Assembly: GCF_900496995.4 (NCBI RefSeq)
Contig: NC_044010.1
Location: forward strand, 1,302,001 to 1,366,000
DNA length: 64,000 bases
Source: Aquila chrysaetos chrysaetos
Lineage: Eukaryota; Chordata; Aves; Accipitriformes; Accipitridae
Direction: 5' to 3'
Positions 1-10,700 of this stretch are shown piece by piece. The position numbers and the translations under genes are program-made. The notes below the pieces were generated by a model that had not been told where the DNA came from, made no database searches, and saw only the letters and a program-made list of their open reading frames with translations. Position 1 is the first letter of the stretch. Every line of letters starts with the position of its first letter.

Positions 1-2475
1 CGTGAGTCCTGCTCCGGAGTAGCAGCCTCTGGGAGCAAGGGGACCAGTATGGACACCAAGGGTCCCTTGGAGCTCCCTTTCCTGAGTCCCCGGTGGTTTC
101 CCCCCTCTGTGCGGGTCTTAGCCCGTCCGTTCACCGGCTGTGGAACCACGCTGTAGGCTTGACTCCACAGAGCAGTGGAGGTGCACAGACAGAAGACAAC
201 CATTGGAACGAAAAAGACTTATTTGTTGGTAATGCATCGAAAATGAAGAGGAAATGATACAAGTGAAAACTGCTCCACCAGCGGTTACATTCTGCCCATG
301 GTCACTTTTGCTCATTCCCACAGGTCAGGCAACCGGTAGGGATTCGTGGATCAACAGCATTGAGACAGCGTGATGGTCCAGTACTTGAGGAGACTCCACT
401 GGCATTACTGAGCACCTTGTCTTGTTCGCGTATGCTCAGCTGGCCAGGTGACATGTGTTGATCTGAAGGACTCCCTCCACCTTAGCTACTGATCTTGCCA
501 TTTGCAGATTTTATCAACAATATGTTTTTACAATTGTATCTCCTGATGCAAATGTTAAGCAGCACAGTTCTTGCAGAGAGGCACTCACTTTCAGCAATGA
601 TTGCTGCTTCTTTTTGGCCAATGAATTTTTGCCATTTGTCTGTTAGCTAGTAATTAATCCATATAATGCAAATTATGATGTATACATACACTATTATTTT
701 TTCTTCAGAATTTACAGATTTCTTGGTTTGTTAAATCTGCACCAGTGCTTTTATCAACGAACTGTATTATTTCACCAAAGAATGAAGTCAGGTTTGTTTC
801 TTACGACTTTGTTTTTTTTTTAAAACATACTAAATTATTAATGTTATTTTCATTGTTGAAGCTTATTAGCTAACTTGTAATAACTTCACACTCTCTTACC
901 TATGATTATTACTACAGAACCATCCAACAGTCATTGGTGTCATCTCGCTTTCTCTCTGTGAACACTGGCACAAGATGCTCTGCCAAGGCCTTGGGATTTC
1001 TCTAGTACACCAGGATTTTTAAATACCTAACTCCATTGGGCCAGGTGCCTCCTCAGCCAAATCTTTTATGATTCTGAGATGCAAATTTTCTTGGCTACTG
1101 ATCTGAAAATACTTACGCTTAATAGATGCTGTTAAAACTGTCCTTAGTTTGCAAGTAGATTAGGAAGTTGTTTACCATCCTCACATAGTATGCATACACA
1201 ATTCTGTTTCTTTCTGTATACAAACAGCTGTCTTCTCTGTATCAAAAAGCCTCCATCAAAAATCTTCTCTATCAACCTACATCCACCCAGTAAGAGCCTA
1301 GGCTGTTGCTAGAATTCCTTGGTTTTCAACGTATTTTGAAAAAACTCCTTCCAAGTGCTGTTAGCACTTGCAGCAATCCAGTTTTTCCAGATTATTTTGA
1401 ACACTCCTTATCACCTTGTATGCTTCATAAATTCTCACTTTTATTGTGTGCCATATACCTCCTTTCCATCCACACCTTTCTTCTGCTTCCCTGTTGGTTA
1501 TATACAAGATTTCTAAGTGTTACCTTCAGATTCCCTGTTAGGCAGGAAAAGCGTTTAATCGTGTCTCTTTTTCACAACTACAGAACCACAGATCTTCTCC
1601 ACCTTGTAAACTTCTAGCAGTGAGATTTCTGTTAAAAATTTTATTGTAGGTTTCTCCTGGAGAGTAATTTTTTTCTGATTCCTTGATTTGCAATCAGTTT
1701 AACCCATAACTTCCTTTGTTTCAGGATTTACCATTTTGAAGTACCCATTTTGCCTACGTATTTGCCCAGCTTGAGAGTTAAAACACATACATACATAAAT
1801 ATCTTACTTAAACACCTGCCTCATGGCATTAATCAAAGGTACCTGTATACATCTACAGATATGTACCTACATACATGTGTAAATGTTGTATACCTACTTA
1901 CATACATGCGTGTATCTGTGTATTATACACATACAGTCATACAAACACTCATCTATAAACAATTTAATTTTCCCTGAAACCAGAGAGAGGCATTTCTAAA
2001 AATATATGCATGTTGCTTGTAATGCAGTATCCCAGCAAAGAGCTGAGGCCATCGATGTTGCCCTCCCAAGACGAAGACGTGTTTTTCTGTGAGTCCGCCT
2101 CTGAACGGTCACTCAGCTCCTCCACCAAGGGCAGCCCTACCCGTCCCATACCGACCAACAGCTCTGTTCATGTTCGGGCAGGGCTGGCTCTCCTGAGCAG
2201 GATGTGTCAAGGGATGGGAGACAATGGACTGCAGGTGTGTGACACAAGGGTTTCCTCTATTCTGAAGTCCTTAGAAGTTGCCAAGACTTTGGTTTAGCTG
2301 AAAAGGAGAGAGGAAAAAAAAAAGAAGTAAGATGCAGGAAGACCAAAGTGGTGCAAAATGTCACCTCATGCTGCTTTCCACCAGAAACAAGTCTCTGGCT
2401 CATCTGCTCCCCACCTCTTCCTCCAGGATCCTGGGATATCCTGACCTCCATCTCTCCTGAGCTGGGGTACAGGGG
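1..2475. other. Intergenic, no gene recognised
   Basis: No open frame here looks like a conserved protein, and no RNA gene was recognised. From about 1,780 to 1,960 there is a degenerate CATA/TACA-rich stretch that resembles a decayed microsatellite. The sequence upstream of the LTR probably belongs to the region 3' of the minus-strand TAPBPL-like gene. Confidence 0.5.
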
Positions 2476-3428
2476 TGTCGTGGTTTAAGCCCAGCTGGCA
2501 ACAAAGCACCACGAAGCCGCTTGCTCACTCCTCCCCTCCACCCCTGTGGGATGAGGAGGAGAAAATATAAAGAAATGCTCGTTGGTCGAGACAAGGACAG
2601 GGAGGGATCACTCAACATCTATGGTCATGGGCAAAAAAACAGACTCAACTTGGGGAAAAACCAAAATCAATTTAATTTACTACCAATCAAGTCAAAACAA
2701 GGATAATGAGAAGTAAAACCAAACCTTAAAACACCTTCCCCCCACCCCTCCCTTCTTCCCGGCTCAGCTCCACTCCAGATTTTCTCCACCTCCTCCCTCC
2801 AGTGGTACAGAGGGACAGGGAATGGGAGTTGGGGTCAGTTCATCACACATTGTTTCTGCCGCTCCTTCCTCCTCAGGGGGAGGACTCCTCACTCGTCCCC
2901 TGCTCCAGCGTGGGGTCCCTCCCATGGGACACAGTCCTCCATGAACTTCTCTGGCATGGGTCCTTTCCGCGGGCTGCAGTCCTTCAGGCACAGACTGCTC
3001 CAGCGCGGGCTTTCCCATGGAGTCACGGCCATCTTTGGGGTATCCACCTGCTCTGGCAGGGGCTCCTCCCTGGGCTCCAGGTGGATATCTGCTCCACCAT
3101 GGATCTCCGTGGGCTGGGGTGGACAGCCTGCCATCTCACCACAGGCTGCAAGGGCATCCCCTCCTCAGGCGCACCTCCTCCTCCTCCTCCTTCACCGACC
3201 TCGGTATCTGCAGAGGGGTTTTTCTCACATCCCACTTCTCAAACTTGGCTGCAGGTTTCCCTTCTTAAATCTGTTCTCCCAGAGGCGCTACCACCATCGC
3301 TGATGGGCTTGGCCTTGGTCAGAGGCGGGTCTGGCTTGGAGCCAGGGAAGCTTCTAGCAGCTTCTCACAGGAGCCACCCCTGCGGCCCCTCCCCTGCTAC
3401 CAAAATGCTGCCACACAAACCCAAAACA
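2476..3428 (-). mobile_element. Solo LTR of an avian endogenous retrovirus
   Basis: The block starts TGTCGTGGTTTAAGCCCAGC and ends in AAACCCAAAACA, giving the 5'-TG...CA-3' ends of an LTR. The start closely matches a retroviral LTR family I know to be abundant in Neoaves genomes. The flanks AGGGG (2471-2475) and AGGAG (3429-3433) look like a 5-bp target duplication with one mismatch. In the family, sense runs toward the TGTCGTGG end read as its complement, so this copy lies on the minus strand, the same orientation as the adjacent TAPBPL-like gene. No gag, pol or env sequence is attached, so it is a solo LTR. It inserted 50 bp past the stop codon of that gene. Family assignment is from memory; exact ends are inferred. 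Confidence 0.7.
2671..2676 (-). promoter_or_regulatory. Candidate poly(A) signal (ATTAAA) inside the LTR
   Basis: On the minus strand this reads ATTAAA, followed within 15-45 bases by T-rich and GT-rich sequence, as expected of a cleavage/polyadenylation region. It lies in the same transcriptional sense as the TAPBPL-like gene, about 800 bases past its stop codon. Use by that gene is inference. Confidence 0.35.
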
Positions 3429-3478
3429 AGGAGAGAGGAAGATGCTCCTTGCTGCATCTCACCCACGAGGGAAGTGGC

Positions 3479-3585
3479 TCAGCATTTTAAACTCCCTGCT
3501 CTTCTCCTGAGCACAATGAAGAGGACAACGATGAAAATGGCAGTAGCAATGAAACCCACTGCCAGTCCTTCCGATCCCGTTTGCT
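3479..3585 (-). CDS. TAPBPL: TAPBPL-like exon: transmembrane segment and tail
   Basis: A CTCTGCAG acceptor precedes the exon. It encodes QTGSEG, then about 19 hydrophobic residues (LAVGFIATAIFIVVLFIVL), then RRR and a short tail ending SLKC before TGA at 3479-3481. The Arg cluster just after the membrane span fits type I topology. No KKXX ER-retrieval signal is present, which fits TAPBPR rather than tapasin. The tail is shorter than in human TAPBPR, so a further cytoplasmic exon could be missing or replaced by the LTR. Confidence 0.75.
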
Positions 3586-4303
3586 CTGCAGAGGAAGAGG
3601 AGGGTCAGTGATGTTAGGTTGGCTGGAGCAGCAGAAGAGCCAGTGAATTGTCACAGTTAAACGAGATCCCTCAGCAACTGACCGTGTGCATGCTCTTGTC
3701 AGGTACACAGGTGTGACACAACACACGTGAGCTAAAGCCACACAGACCCAGGGCCAGTTATACTGGCTGGACTGATGTGTCGTAACTTGTTAAACTGCAA
3801 TATTGCTTGCTTTTCCCTGCTGGGTCAGGAGGAGACACAGGAGCAATCTCCCATCAGCAAGGAGAGTGAGAACTTCAACAGCTCCAATGGGGGGAAGGAT
3901 TTTTTGCTGTAGTTCTTGAGCAGCATTGGTGTCCAGCTGAACATCACGTCCAGCTGGGCGTCCAACTCCTTGGGGAATGGCTGTTTTCTTCTGCCTGTCC
4001 AGCCCACGTGCTACGAACTTTTGCTCTGTTGCTCCACTTTCGGTCATGAAATCTATTTTCCCCTGAAGGAAATGAGATACTTGCTCCCCAAAAGCTTCAG
4101 GGAGCGAAATAAAAGCTGAGGAAGTGAAAGCAAAAGGGAAGAGGAGGATAGAGAGGATGGGTATGAGAGGACACCAGAAGGAAAGCATGGAGAAATGGGC
4201 AGATGTGGTGTGACACAGAGGTTTTGGTCCCCGTGGTGGGTAGACGAGGTGGGAGGAGGTCTGGGCAGGATGGAGAACTCACCCCTCTGCCCCTGACACC
4301 TAC

Positions 4304-4609
4304 CCGGTGCCTTAAGATGGGCACTCACAGAGATGGGCTCTGCCAGGGCCACGTGTGAAACATGGCAGCTGTAGGTGGCTGGTGCCCGCACGGTGGCTGA
4401 GGTGATGCTGTAGGTACCGTCTCAGCTTTGCAGGTGGCTGGAGAAATGTACGTTTGTGAGAGGGATTTCCACTTCATCCTCAGGAGTCTTCTGTGTCCAG
4501 CTCACCGAGACGTCCAAGGGGTAATAGCCAGCAATGCTGCAGGTCAGAGTAGTCATCACATCTCTCTCGAATGACACCACTGCTGGAATCACACAAACTC
4601 TTGGAGGCT
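4304..4609 (-). CDS. TAPBPL: TAPBPL-like exon: IgC1 domain with in-frame TGA
   Basis: The exon has an acceptor CCTCCAG, a donor CCGG|GTAGGT and 306 bases in phase 1-1. It encodes EPPRVCVIP, the first Ig cysteine (LTCSIAG), the core tryptophan (VSWTQ) and the second cysteine (TYSCHVSH), the normal IgC1 layout. Between them the codon after HLQS is TGA (4422-4424), where the family has an amino acid ahead of GTYSI. A CGA to TGA transition is the simplest origin. Reading continues cleanly on both sides, so the lesion is recent or an error. Confidence 0.8.
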
Positions 4610-4793
4610 CTGGAGGAGATAAACAGGGAACTGACTTACTGTTAGCAGGGTATAGAAATCCCCGTCCACAAGGGAGAGAAGACGAGCTGCCTATCATGAT
4701 GAATGTTAGGAGTGATGGGTTAAGTGTGCAGGGCAAAGTTTCAGTGCCTGGGGACATGGACTCCTGTTGCCCCCAGATGTTTGCCTTCCTCAC

Positions 4794-5135
4794 CAGCCAC
4801 ATGCAGCTGGATGATGTGCTGGGCCTGGTGCAGCAGGGTGGACACCAAACAGATGTATGTCCCTTCGTCTGCCATGCTCACTCCTTGCAGGCTGAGCGAT
4901 ACATCCCCACTCCCCAGCAGCTCCGCCACATCCACGTGGATTTTTGGCTGTGCTGCTGGGCCTGTGCTCCCCACCTGGTACTGGAAAAGGCTACTGCCGC
5001 TGCCTCGGTGCTGCCTCCTCCGCTCCAGGGAGGACAGCGAGGAGTTGGGAGCCAAGGCAAAGTGGCAGTCGAGGGTGACTGAGCTGCCAAGATGCATGTG
5101 CAAGGAAGTGTTGTGTGACAATGACTGAAATTCAA
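4794..5135 (-). CDS. TAPBPL: TAPBPL-like exon: IgV domain
   Basis: The exon has an acceptor TTTCTGCTTCTAG, a donor GTGGCTG|GTGAGG and 342 bases in phase 1-1. It encodes VEFQSLSHN, a strand-B cysteine (LDCHFALAP), a strand-F cysteine (EGTYICLVS) and a G strand ending IIQLHV. The strand-C tryptophan of Ig domains (VEWR in human TAPBPR) is replaced by Arg in SLERRRQHRG, codon 5020-5022. The rest of the domain is well preserved and open. Confidence 0.82.
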
Positions 5136-5229
5136 CTAGAAGCAGAAACACAGGCAAGCAGAGAGTTAGACAGATGTGGTTAAAGAAGGCACCCTCGGGC
5201 TCGAAGGGCTGGCAGTGAACTCCCCACCT

Positions 5230-5297
5230 GGAGGAGGAGGAGGAGAGGGAGGAAGAGGAGGAGGAGGAGGAGGAGGAGGAGGAGGAGGAGGAGGAGG
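5230..5297. repeat. (GGA)n microsatellite in TAPBPL-like intron
   Basis: There are about 22 GGA units with a few interruptions, in the intron between the IgV and N-domain exons. On the gene's strand this is a (TCC)n tract 95 bases or more upstream of the IgV acceptor. Confidence 0.9.
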
Positions 5298-5617
5298 CAC
5301 CCAACTCAGTGCCCCAGGGGCCATGTGGACTGAAGAGCTGGAGGAAGCCAGCCCGGTGGGGTTAGCGGGGCAGGGAGACAGGTGGACACCAGGGCCATGT
5401 CATGGTCTTGAAGGTGCTTGTCATCCTCAGAGGCTGGGGCATGGGAAACCCTGGGAGAAGGCAGGGTGGGGGGCAATCTGCATGACCCCTTTTTCCCTAA
5501 GCACCAACTCCTGGCAGCCCTCAGGTCCTGGTGCGAGGTGGGGCAGGGGACTTTTGGAGAGGCAGGCTCCCCTCATGTCCCTCGGTGCTGTGGGGGCACC
5601 CCGGGCCACCTGGTCAC

Positions 5618-5905
5618 CTGTGGTCAGCAACGTCCCCTCCTTGCTCATAGGCATCCTCAGCTTTGGGTGCAGCGTTGCATCGTGCTCCTCCTCCTCCTCC
5701 TCCTCCTCCCAGCTGCCGCAGGGGGGTCCGCTGAGCACCGGGGCGATACTGGTCCCGCTGGAGAGCTGCAGGGTGTCGATGGACCAGGAGGTACAGCAGA
5801 GCCCCTCGCCAGCCCGCTGGGAGGGGGAGATCTCACAGTTCACCTCCTCCCCATCACAGTCCGCGTGCAGCAGGGACTCTGCGTGTGGGATGGATACCGA
5901 CTGGG
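5618..5905 (-). CDS. TAPBPL: TAPBPL-like exon: second part of tapasin N-terminal domain
   Basis: The exon has an acceptor CTATCCCCACAG, a donor ACCACAG|GTGACC and 288 bases in phase 1-1. It starts AQSVSIPHAESLLHADC and continues GEEVNCEIS, matching the conserved start of this TAPBPR exon. It ends LHPKLRMPMSKEGTLLTT, equivalent to human WHPTLNLPLSPQGT. Between them is a run of eight glutamates coded only by GAG (5685-5708), a species-specific expansion. Two or three extra cysteines occur (LCC, PPCGSW). Confidence 0.78.
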
Positions 5906-8900
5906 CTGTGGGGATAGAGGAAAAGGTTTAACCACCTGAATCCAAAAGGGGAAAGAAAGTGCAAGATGATGAGACACATGTTTTGGAGAAGCATCATGCA
6001 CTGTGGGGGTCAGGCAGAGCCCAGAAATGCCAGGCTAGGCTTAATAGACAAAGGCCTGCAAAGAATGTGAGAGGTTTGTCCTAACTGTCTTACATCCCTC
6101 AGTCTGTTGATTGTATTTCATCCTGCCAGACTGCACAGAGTTCACGCTGGGCAAAGGAAGTTCTCAGGAAAGGAGAATAAACAGAACAGATTCCCTTTAG
6201 CTAGCTCAGGAAACCAAGCTCTGTACGTGAAATGCCCGGTAAAGACCTGCAATGTTTATTCTTTTTAGGCCTGAATCCAGAAACAAAGGGAACACCAAAG
6301 CATCCCGGGTAAGGAAAGAAAGGGTGGCAGGAGTGGCTGGGTGTAGACACACTCTATCTGTGCCTTTGATCATAGGATGGGCTTAAGCATAGGCATAAGC
6401 TTCCTAGTGACCTATATGCTTTCCACGGTCATCACTGGAAATTAACTCCGTGTCTGCAATGCCTGAACAGTGGCATGCTTGAACTCACCCATGCCCAGTC
6501 CGTCCACACCACTTGAAGGACCCAGGCTAACGGATCCTGCGAGGCCTTCAGCTTCCTCTCTGAAAATGTCTCAGAGCCTTGAATAAGCTTGTACAGAAGC
6601 ACATGCTCACAGACAAGCGCTGCAGGCAGCGAACAAGACCACAGTGAAGTACAGGTTCAGACCTTTGCTTGACTGTGTTTGCAAAGTTACGCACGAAGCA
6701 AGGGCTACAGGAGCTGGACTGCAGGTTGGCGCCCAGGAGTGAAGTAAGGAAAGCCAAGTCGCCTTCTGAGCAGGACAGATCTTTCTTACCACCATGCATC
6801 CCGCTAGCAAAAACCACCCGCGTGGCTACAGATGTGAGCGCTCTTTACAGGTGCAATAATACTGTAGAGTGGAATAATTCCTGAGCTGTTTTTGACAAAG
6901 TATTTCCCAAGAGATAGGCAATCTAGGATAGCCCCATTAGGAGAGAGCTGCCTCAATAGAGTTTGCTAACATCTTCCACAAAGTTCCTTTCTTGAAGTCC
7001 CAATTGCTGAATTCAGGAAATCATGCATGAAACTTTAGTGGCCATTCAAAAATCAGTTGTCTAAACTTCATTAAAGAGAAATCTTGTAGAAGCCCGGTGC
7101 ACGTAGGTGGTCAAAACCCCGGCAGCAGCTTTCCCACCCCAGCTCTCCCACTTGCCTGCGGCTTCAAAGACAACAGGAGAAGAGGAGTCAGGATTTTCCT
7201 GTGGGACTTTGTACTCGGTTACATCATCCAAGTTCCCATCATCTCTGATGCTGACCGCCCCCCCTCAGCACGAGGGTAGCAGGATGCTCGGAGGATGAGC
7301 TGCCAAAGGTGCTCAGCAAGCCTCTTACACCTTCCCCCACACAGGAGCAGTGGCAATATCCACCCTGCAAAACGGAGGTGCTGGTATGGGAGCTTTCACC
7401 AGCTCTTTAGGGAAGGAAAAGAACCAGCTGAATGCATGAACCCCACTGCAAAAAAAGAGTGTATGAGTTTCTCTGGGATGGGGGATAAATAATGGGGAGG
7501 CTGGGGGCTGGCTGCCACTTTGGGGTTGTTCTCCCAGCCCTGCTGGCAGCGGACCCCTCTAGCCCTGCACCACCCTCCTCCGGCAACACCATTAACCTTT
7601 AGGAAGACCCTAGTTTTCACTGGGAGACCTTCACTGGTGGGGTGAGCGCAGGAGGAGCCCCGCACAGCACCAGCCCCCCCGGCCATCCTGCCCCACACCG
7701 CCTCCAAATCCTGGAGGGAAGCAAACCTGACTGCACTTCTTGTTTCACTTTCGCTCTGGCAAAGCAGAAGGGAAAAAAAGAACTCCAAGCCTTAAATCTG
7801 TTAACTTTGGCTTTACCACACACAGGACACCTGAGGCAGCAGGGAAGAGGGGCACGGTCAGGAGGATCCCCAGACCTGCGGGTGGGCTGTTGTTGTCGGG
7901 TCCCATTTTAAGTCAATATTATATCAGCCTTTCCCACCGTGCTTCTGCGTGCAAGCTTATCTCCTCCAGACCTGCTGAGCAGCCTCTGAGAGCAGTCACC
8001 TCTCCGTCCGCTTGCTTTTTAGAAGACTTCATCTTTGTGAAAGACTTTATCTTCGTGAAAGACTTGGAGGTTGAAGCTGGTTTGTTTCTTCTTCCCACCC
8101 TGCCCCTGTAAAACCTTCTTCAACTGCAAAGAAGCCGGTTGCTCTGCGTTGGCGTGAACAAGCCCTCCGAGCCCGACAGCGTGTAATGCCACCACCAGCT
8201 GCCAAGTCAGCCCTGGCTTCATGGGAAAAAAAAATCACGGGGAAAAAACCAAGCTGCGAGAGAGGAAATGGATGAGCTCTGATGGTATTTTAACTATTGC
8301 CTTTCTCCACCTCTGTCAGACACACGGTGAGAAAATGGCTGCTTCTCTGTGCCTCTCTTCACAGCTGTGCTAGCCCTGCAGTAACAAAACTCACCCTTGC
8401 GGTGGCCTGCTATAATTATGTATACACACCTGCAGGAAACCATGATAACCCCCAGCCACAGCTCTTCCAGTACAACTTCCTGAGCATCTTGTGCCGGCCG
8501 GACACGGCTTCTTGATACAGACTTACCCCTTGCATCCCATTCTCATCCTCGCTCACCACTTCAGTCCTTCTTGGAAAAGCCTCGTAAGGAATATTAATTC
8601 TTCCTGCTGAAGTTATGCGTAGGAGCCCTGAGCTCTCAGACGTGGCCAGCCGCTCTGCCTAGCTCTCCCACTGCTTCACCAGGGTAACGTCACACACCCT
8701 GTGAGTCCCTGCATCCCCCTTCAATTGGGGATGCACTCATCTCTGCTCCCCCGGCCCTACATGCGATTATCCGGCATTACCTGTGCTCTCAGAGGGCACC
8801 CACATATTCCCGTCAGCTGGTGAAGCAGAGCACAAGCGTCTGCAACTCCTTCACCCCGGGCAAAGGCAGCAGCCGTGTCTGATAAGGCAAGGCTCCTTTC

Positions 8901-9580
8901 TCTGATTTGTCTCTCTACCTGCTCCAGGGGAGCCAAAACTGCATTTCAGCAGATTTACCCGTTAGCTGCTGGTGCAGAGGAGCTGGGGGAGGTCTGCAGC
9001 CTGCGCTGTGGCTGTGAAACGAGTTGTGGGTTACAACTGCAGAGAGGCTCCAACACAGCAGTTGTGATAGACTTTGTTTTGCAGAGCACTAAGCCACTCT
9101 TGACTGGTCTCTGTAATCAAATCCCTCCAGGTGTCCGCTAAAGCTGGGACTCTCTTCCGTTCTCCAGGGCTCCAATCCATTGCATGCTGGATCAGCTTGG
9201 CTAAAAGGAACAGCTCTGGTAAAAAGTTGTGCAACTTACCAAGCTAGCTTGTAAATATAACTTTACCTTGTAAGTATCGTGTTCAAGAGAGCCATTCAGC
9301 GATGCTGCAGCTGCTGGGAGAGGGCTGTGTATCTGTTTTCCTAGGCAGGGAGGTGGAAACCAGTTAAATAACTATGTGATGACAGATAAGGAGGTATCGA
9401 TGGGCAGAGGCCCAGACAACAAGGGGAAAGAATATACCGGTTGTGATGCGAGAAGCAGCAGCAGACAATACTGGTAGCCAAAGGGCTATCTGGTTTGGCT
9501 AAGGGAAGCAGGTGAGGCCAGGGAGGCAGATGCCTGTGTACGACCATATTTCTGTGTACTACCATATTTCTGTGTATTCT
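5906..9580. other. Intergenic or missing 5' part of TAPBPL-like gene
   Basis: The missing signal-peptide and first N-domain exons of the TAPBPL-like gene should lie here, but no minus-strand frame matches them. At 8028-8065 an 18-base unit (TTCATCTTTGTGAAAGAC) is tandemly duplicated with two changes. No other gene was recognised. Confidence 0.4.
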
Positions 9581-9584
9581 GCTG

Positions 9585-9740
9585 CATTACCCTTCTGGTA
9601 AAAAAGTCATTTCTGAAGTTCAGCCTGAATCTGCCAAGCTTCAACTTGTTGCCATTGCTCCTTGTTGTATCACCTGCTCCTATTGAGAAGACTTTGGTGC
9701 CATTATCTTTGTAACTACTTTCCAGATATTGGCAGGAAAG
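9585..9740 (-). mobile_element. CR1 LINE fragment
   Basis: The plus strand contains TTCAGCCTGAATCTGCCAAG, then TTGCTCCTTGTTGTATCACC and a segment ending CCAGATATTGG. This matches the reverse complement of the CR1 3' region (AACCTAAATCT...CCTTGTCCTATCAC...AGGTACTGGAAGG) with many changes. It is therefore an old copy on the minus strand. Boundaries are approximate. Confidence 0.6.
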
Positions 9741-10084
9741 AAATATGAGTGACTAACTATGGGGTGGAAACTAGCTATCATGCAGGTAACAGAAATATGG
9801 TAGAATAACAGCCATCCCTGGTATTAAAATATTCTACTGTTCAGGACTGATAGAAAGGAAGATAAAAACAGTGCATTAGCATCACATGAATGATGTTATG
9901 GGTTGTTTAGATGAAACTCAGAAAGTTAAAAGAGGCTTTTCTCTGGTGCAGCTCAGAGTCAGCTGTGAGCTGTTCAAGTTCATAACTGGATATGTAGGGA
10001 GAGAGCTAATATTAAAAGAGATAAATCCCACTAAGAACTATGCTGCCATGGGGAAACTAAGTTCAGAGTTATGACCAGAGAATA

Positions 10085-10700
10085 ATCTCTCGTGATCATA
10101 ACGGGCCTTGGGCCTGTAATTCTCAACATGATGGATGACAAATTCCTTCACAAAACCATCGCTGAACCTACAACAGATTCATTAGTTGTAAATAGCAAGT
10201 AAGTCATAGAGCAGGTGGTCATCAAAAATAAATTTGGAGCGTGTGATCATCGTTTCCTTAGATATAAATTAAGTGGGAAGCTAAATGAGAATAGGCCTGT
10301 ACTGTACATGCAGGTTGGTTGCAAAAGAAATTAAAACCCAGGGAATTAAGACGACTTGTTACCGTCGACTGTAGTGGTAAGGAAACTGGATGTGAAAGAT
10401 GCCCAAAATTTCTAAGAGATGCACAGTGGCTGTGGAACTTGCACCCCAAGTAAGGAAGCAAAAATCCCTCTGTAGCTACCTGGGTGAACAGCCACAAGGT
10501 GAAGAGTAAGGAGAGAGAATGGCAAAGAAAACTCTTCTTCAAATGTTTGTAGATATAATGTAATGTCAGTCTGGAAAACGGATTTTTAAAAGAAGAGAAA
10601 GTTTTTAATATAAGTAAATAACTGAATCAGGAAGGAGTAAGTGGCTATGCAAAGCGGATGGGGTCAAAAGTAAAAATAATTGTTAAAATTAAATAAATAT
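10085..10700 (+). mobile_element. Decayed non-LTR (CR1/L3-like) retrotransposon, endonuclease end
   Basis: With frameshifts and stops ignored, the plus strand reads TREN..L near 10,075 and NKFGACDHRFLRYKLSGK near 10,220-10,280. This resembles the C-terminal part of LINE endonuclease domains (LLDLVLTN...GxSDHRxxRFK). Downstream basic, charged codons fit the linker before the reverse transcriptase. No intact frame remains. Assignment to CR1/L3 rather than L2 is tentative. Confidence 0.4.

Larger units (their letters stand above)
3479..5905 (-). pseudogene. TAPBPL: TAPBPL-like (tapasin-related) gene, in-frame stop, 5' exons missing
   Basis: Four minus-strand exons splice in consistent phase 1 and encode part of the tapasin N-terminal domain, an IgV domain, an IgC domain and a transmembrane segment with a short tail. 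That order matches tapasin-related protein (TAPBPR), an ER and cell-surface type I membrane protein that binds MHC class I and edits its peptide. Shared motifs include LLHADC with CEIS, VEFQ, LGSS..LDC, GTYIC, AQ.IIQL and AGYYPLDV.VSW. Two lesions stand out: a TGA at 4422-4424 in the IgC domain, just before DGTYSIT, and CGG (Arg) at 5020-5022 where family members have the core IgV tryptophan. The signal peptide and the first half of the N domain (human exons 1-2) were not found between 5,906 and 15,300. The stop lies 118 bases upstream of the next junction, so nonsense-mediated decay would be expected. It could be a pseudogene, a null allele, a duplicated copy or an assembly error. Confidence 0.75.

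Noticed and set aside
2802-3611. Plus-strand 269-codon frame
   Set aside because: It lies almost wholly in the LTR and runs antisense over the TAPBPL-like transmembrane exon. It has no recognisable protein content.
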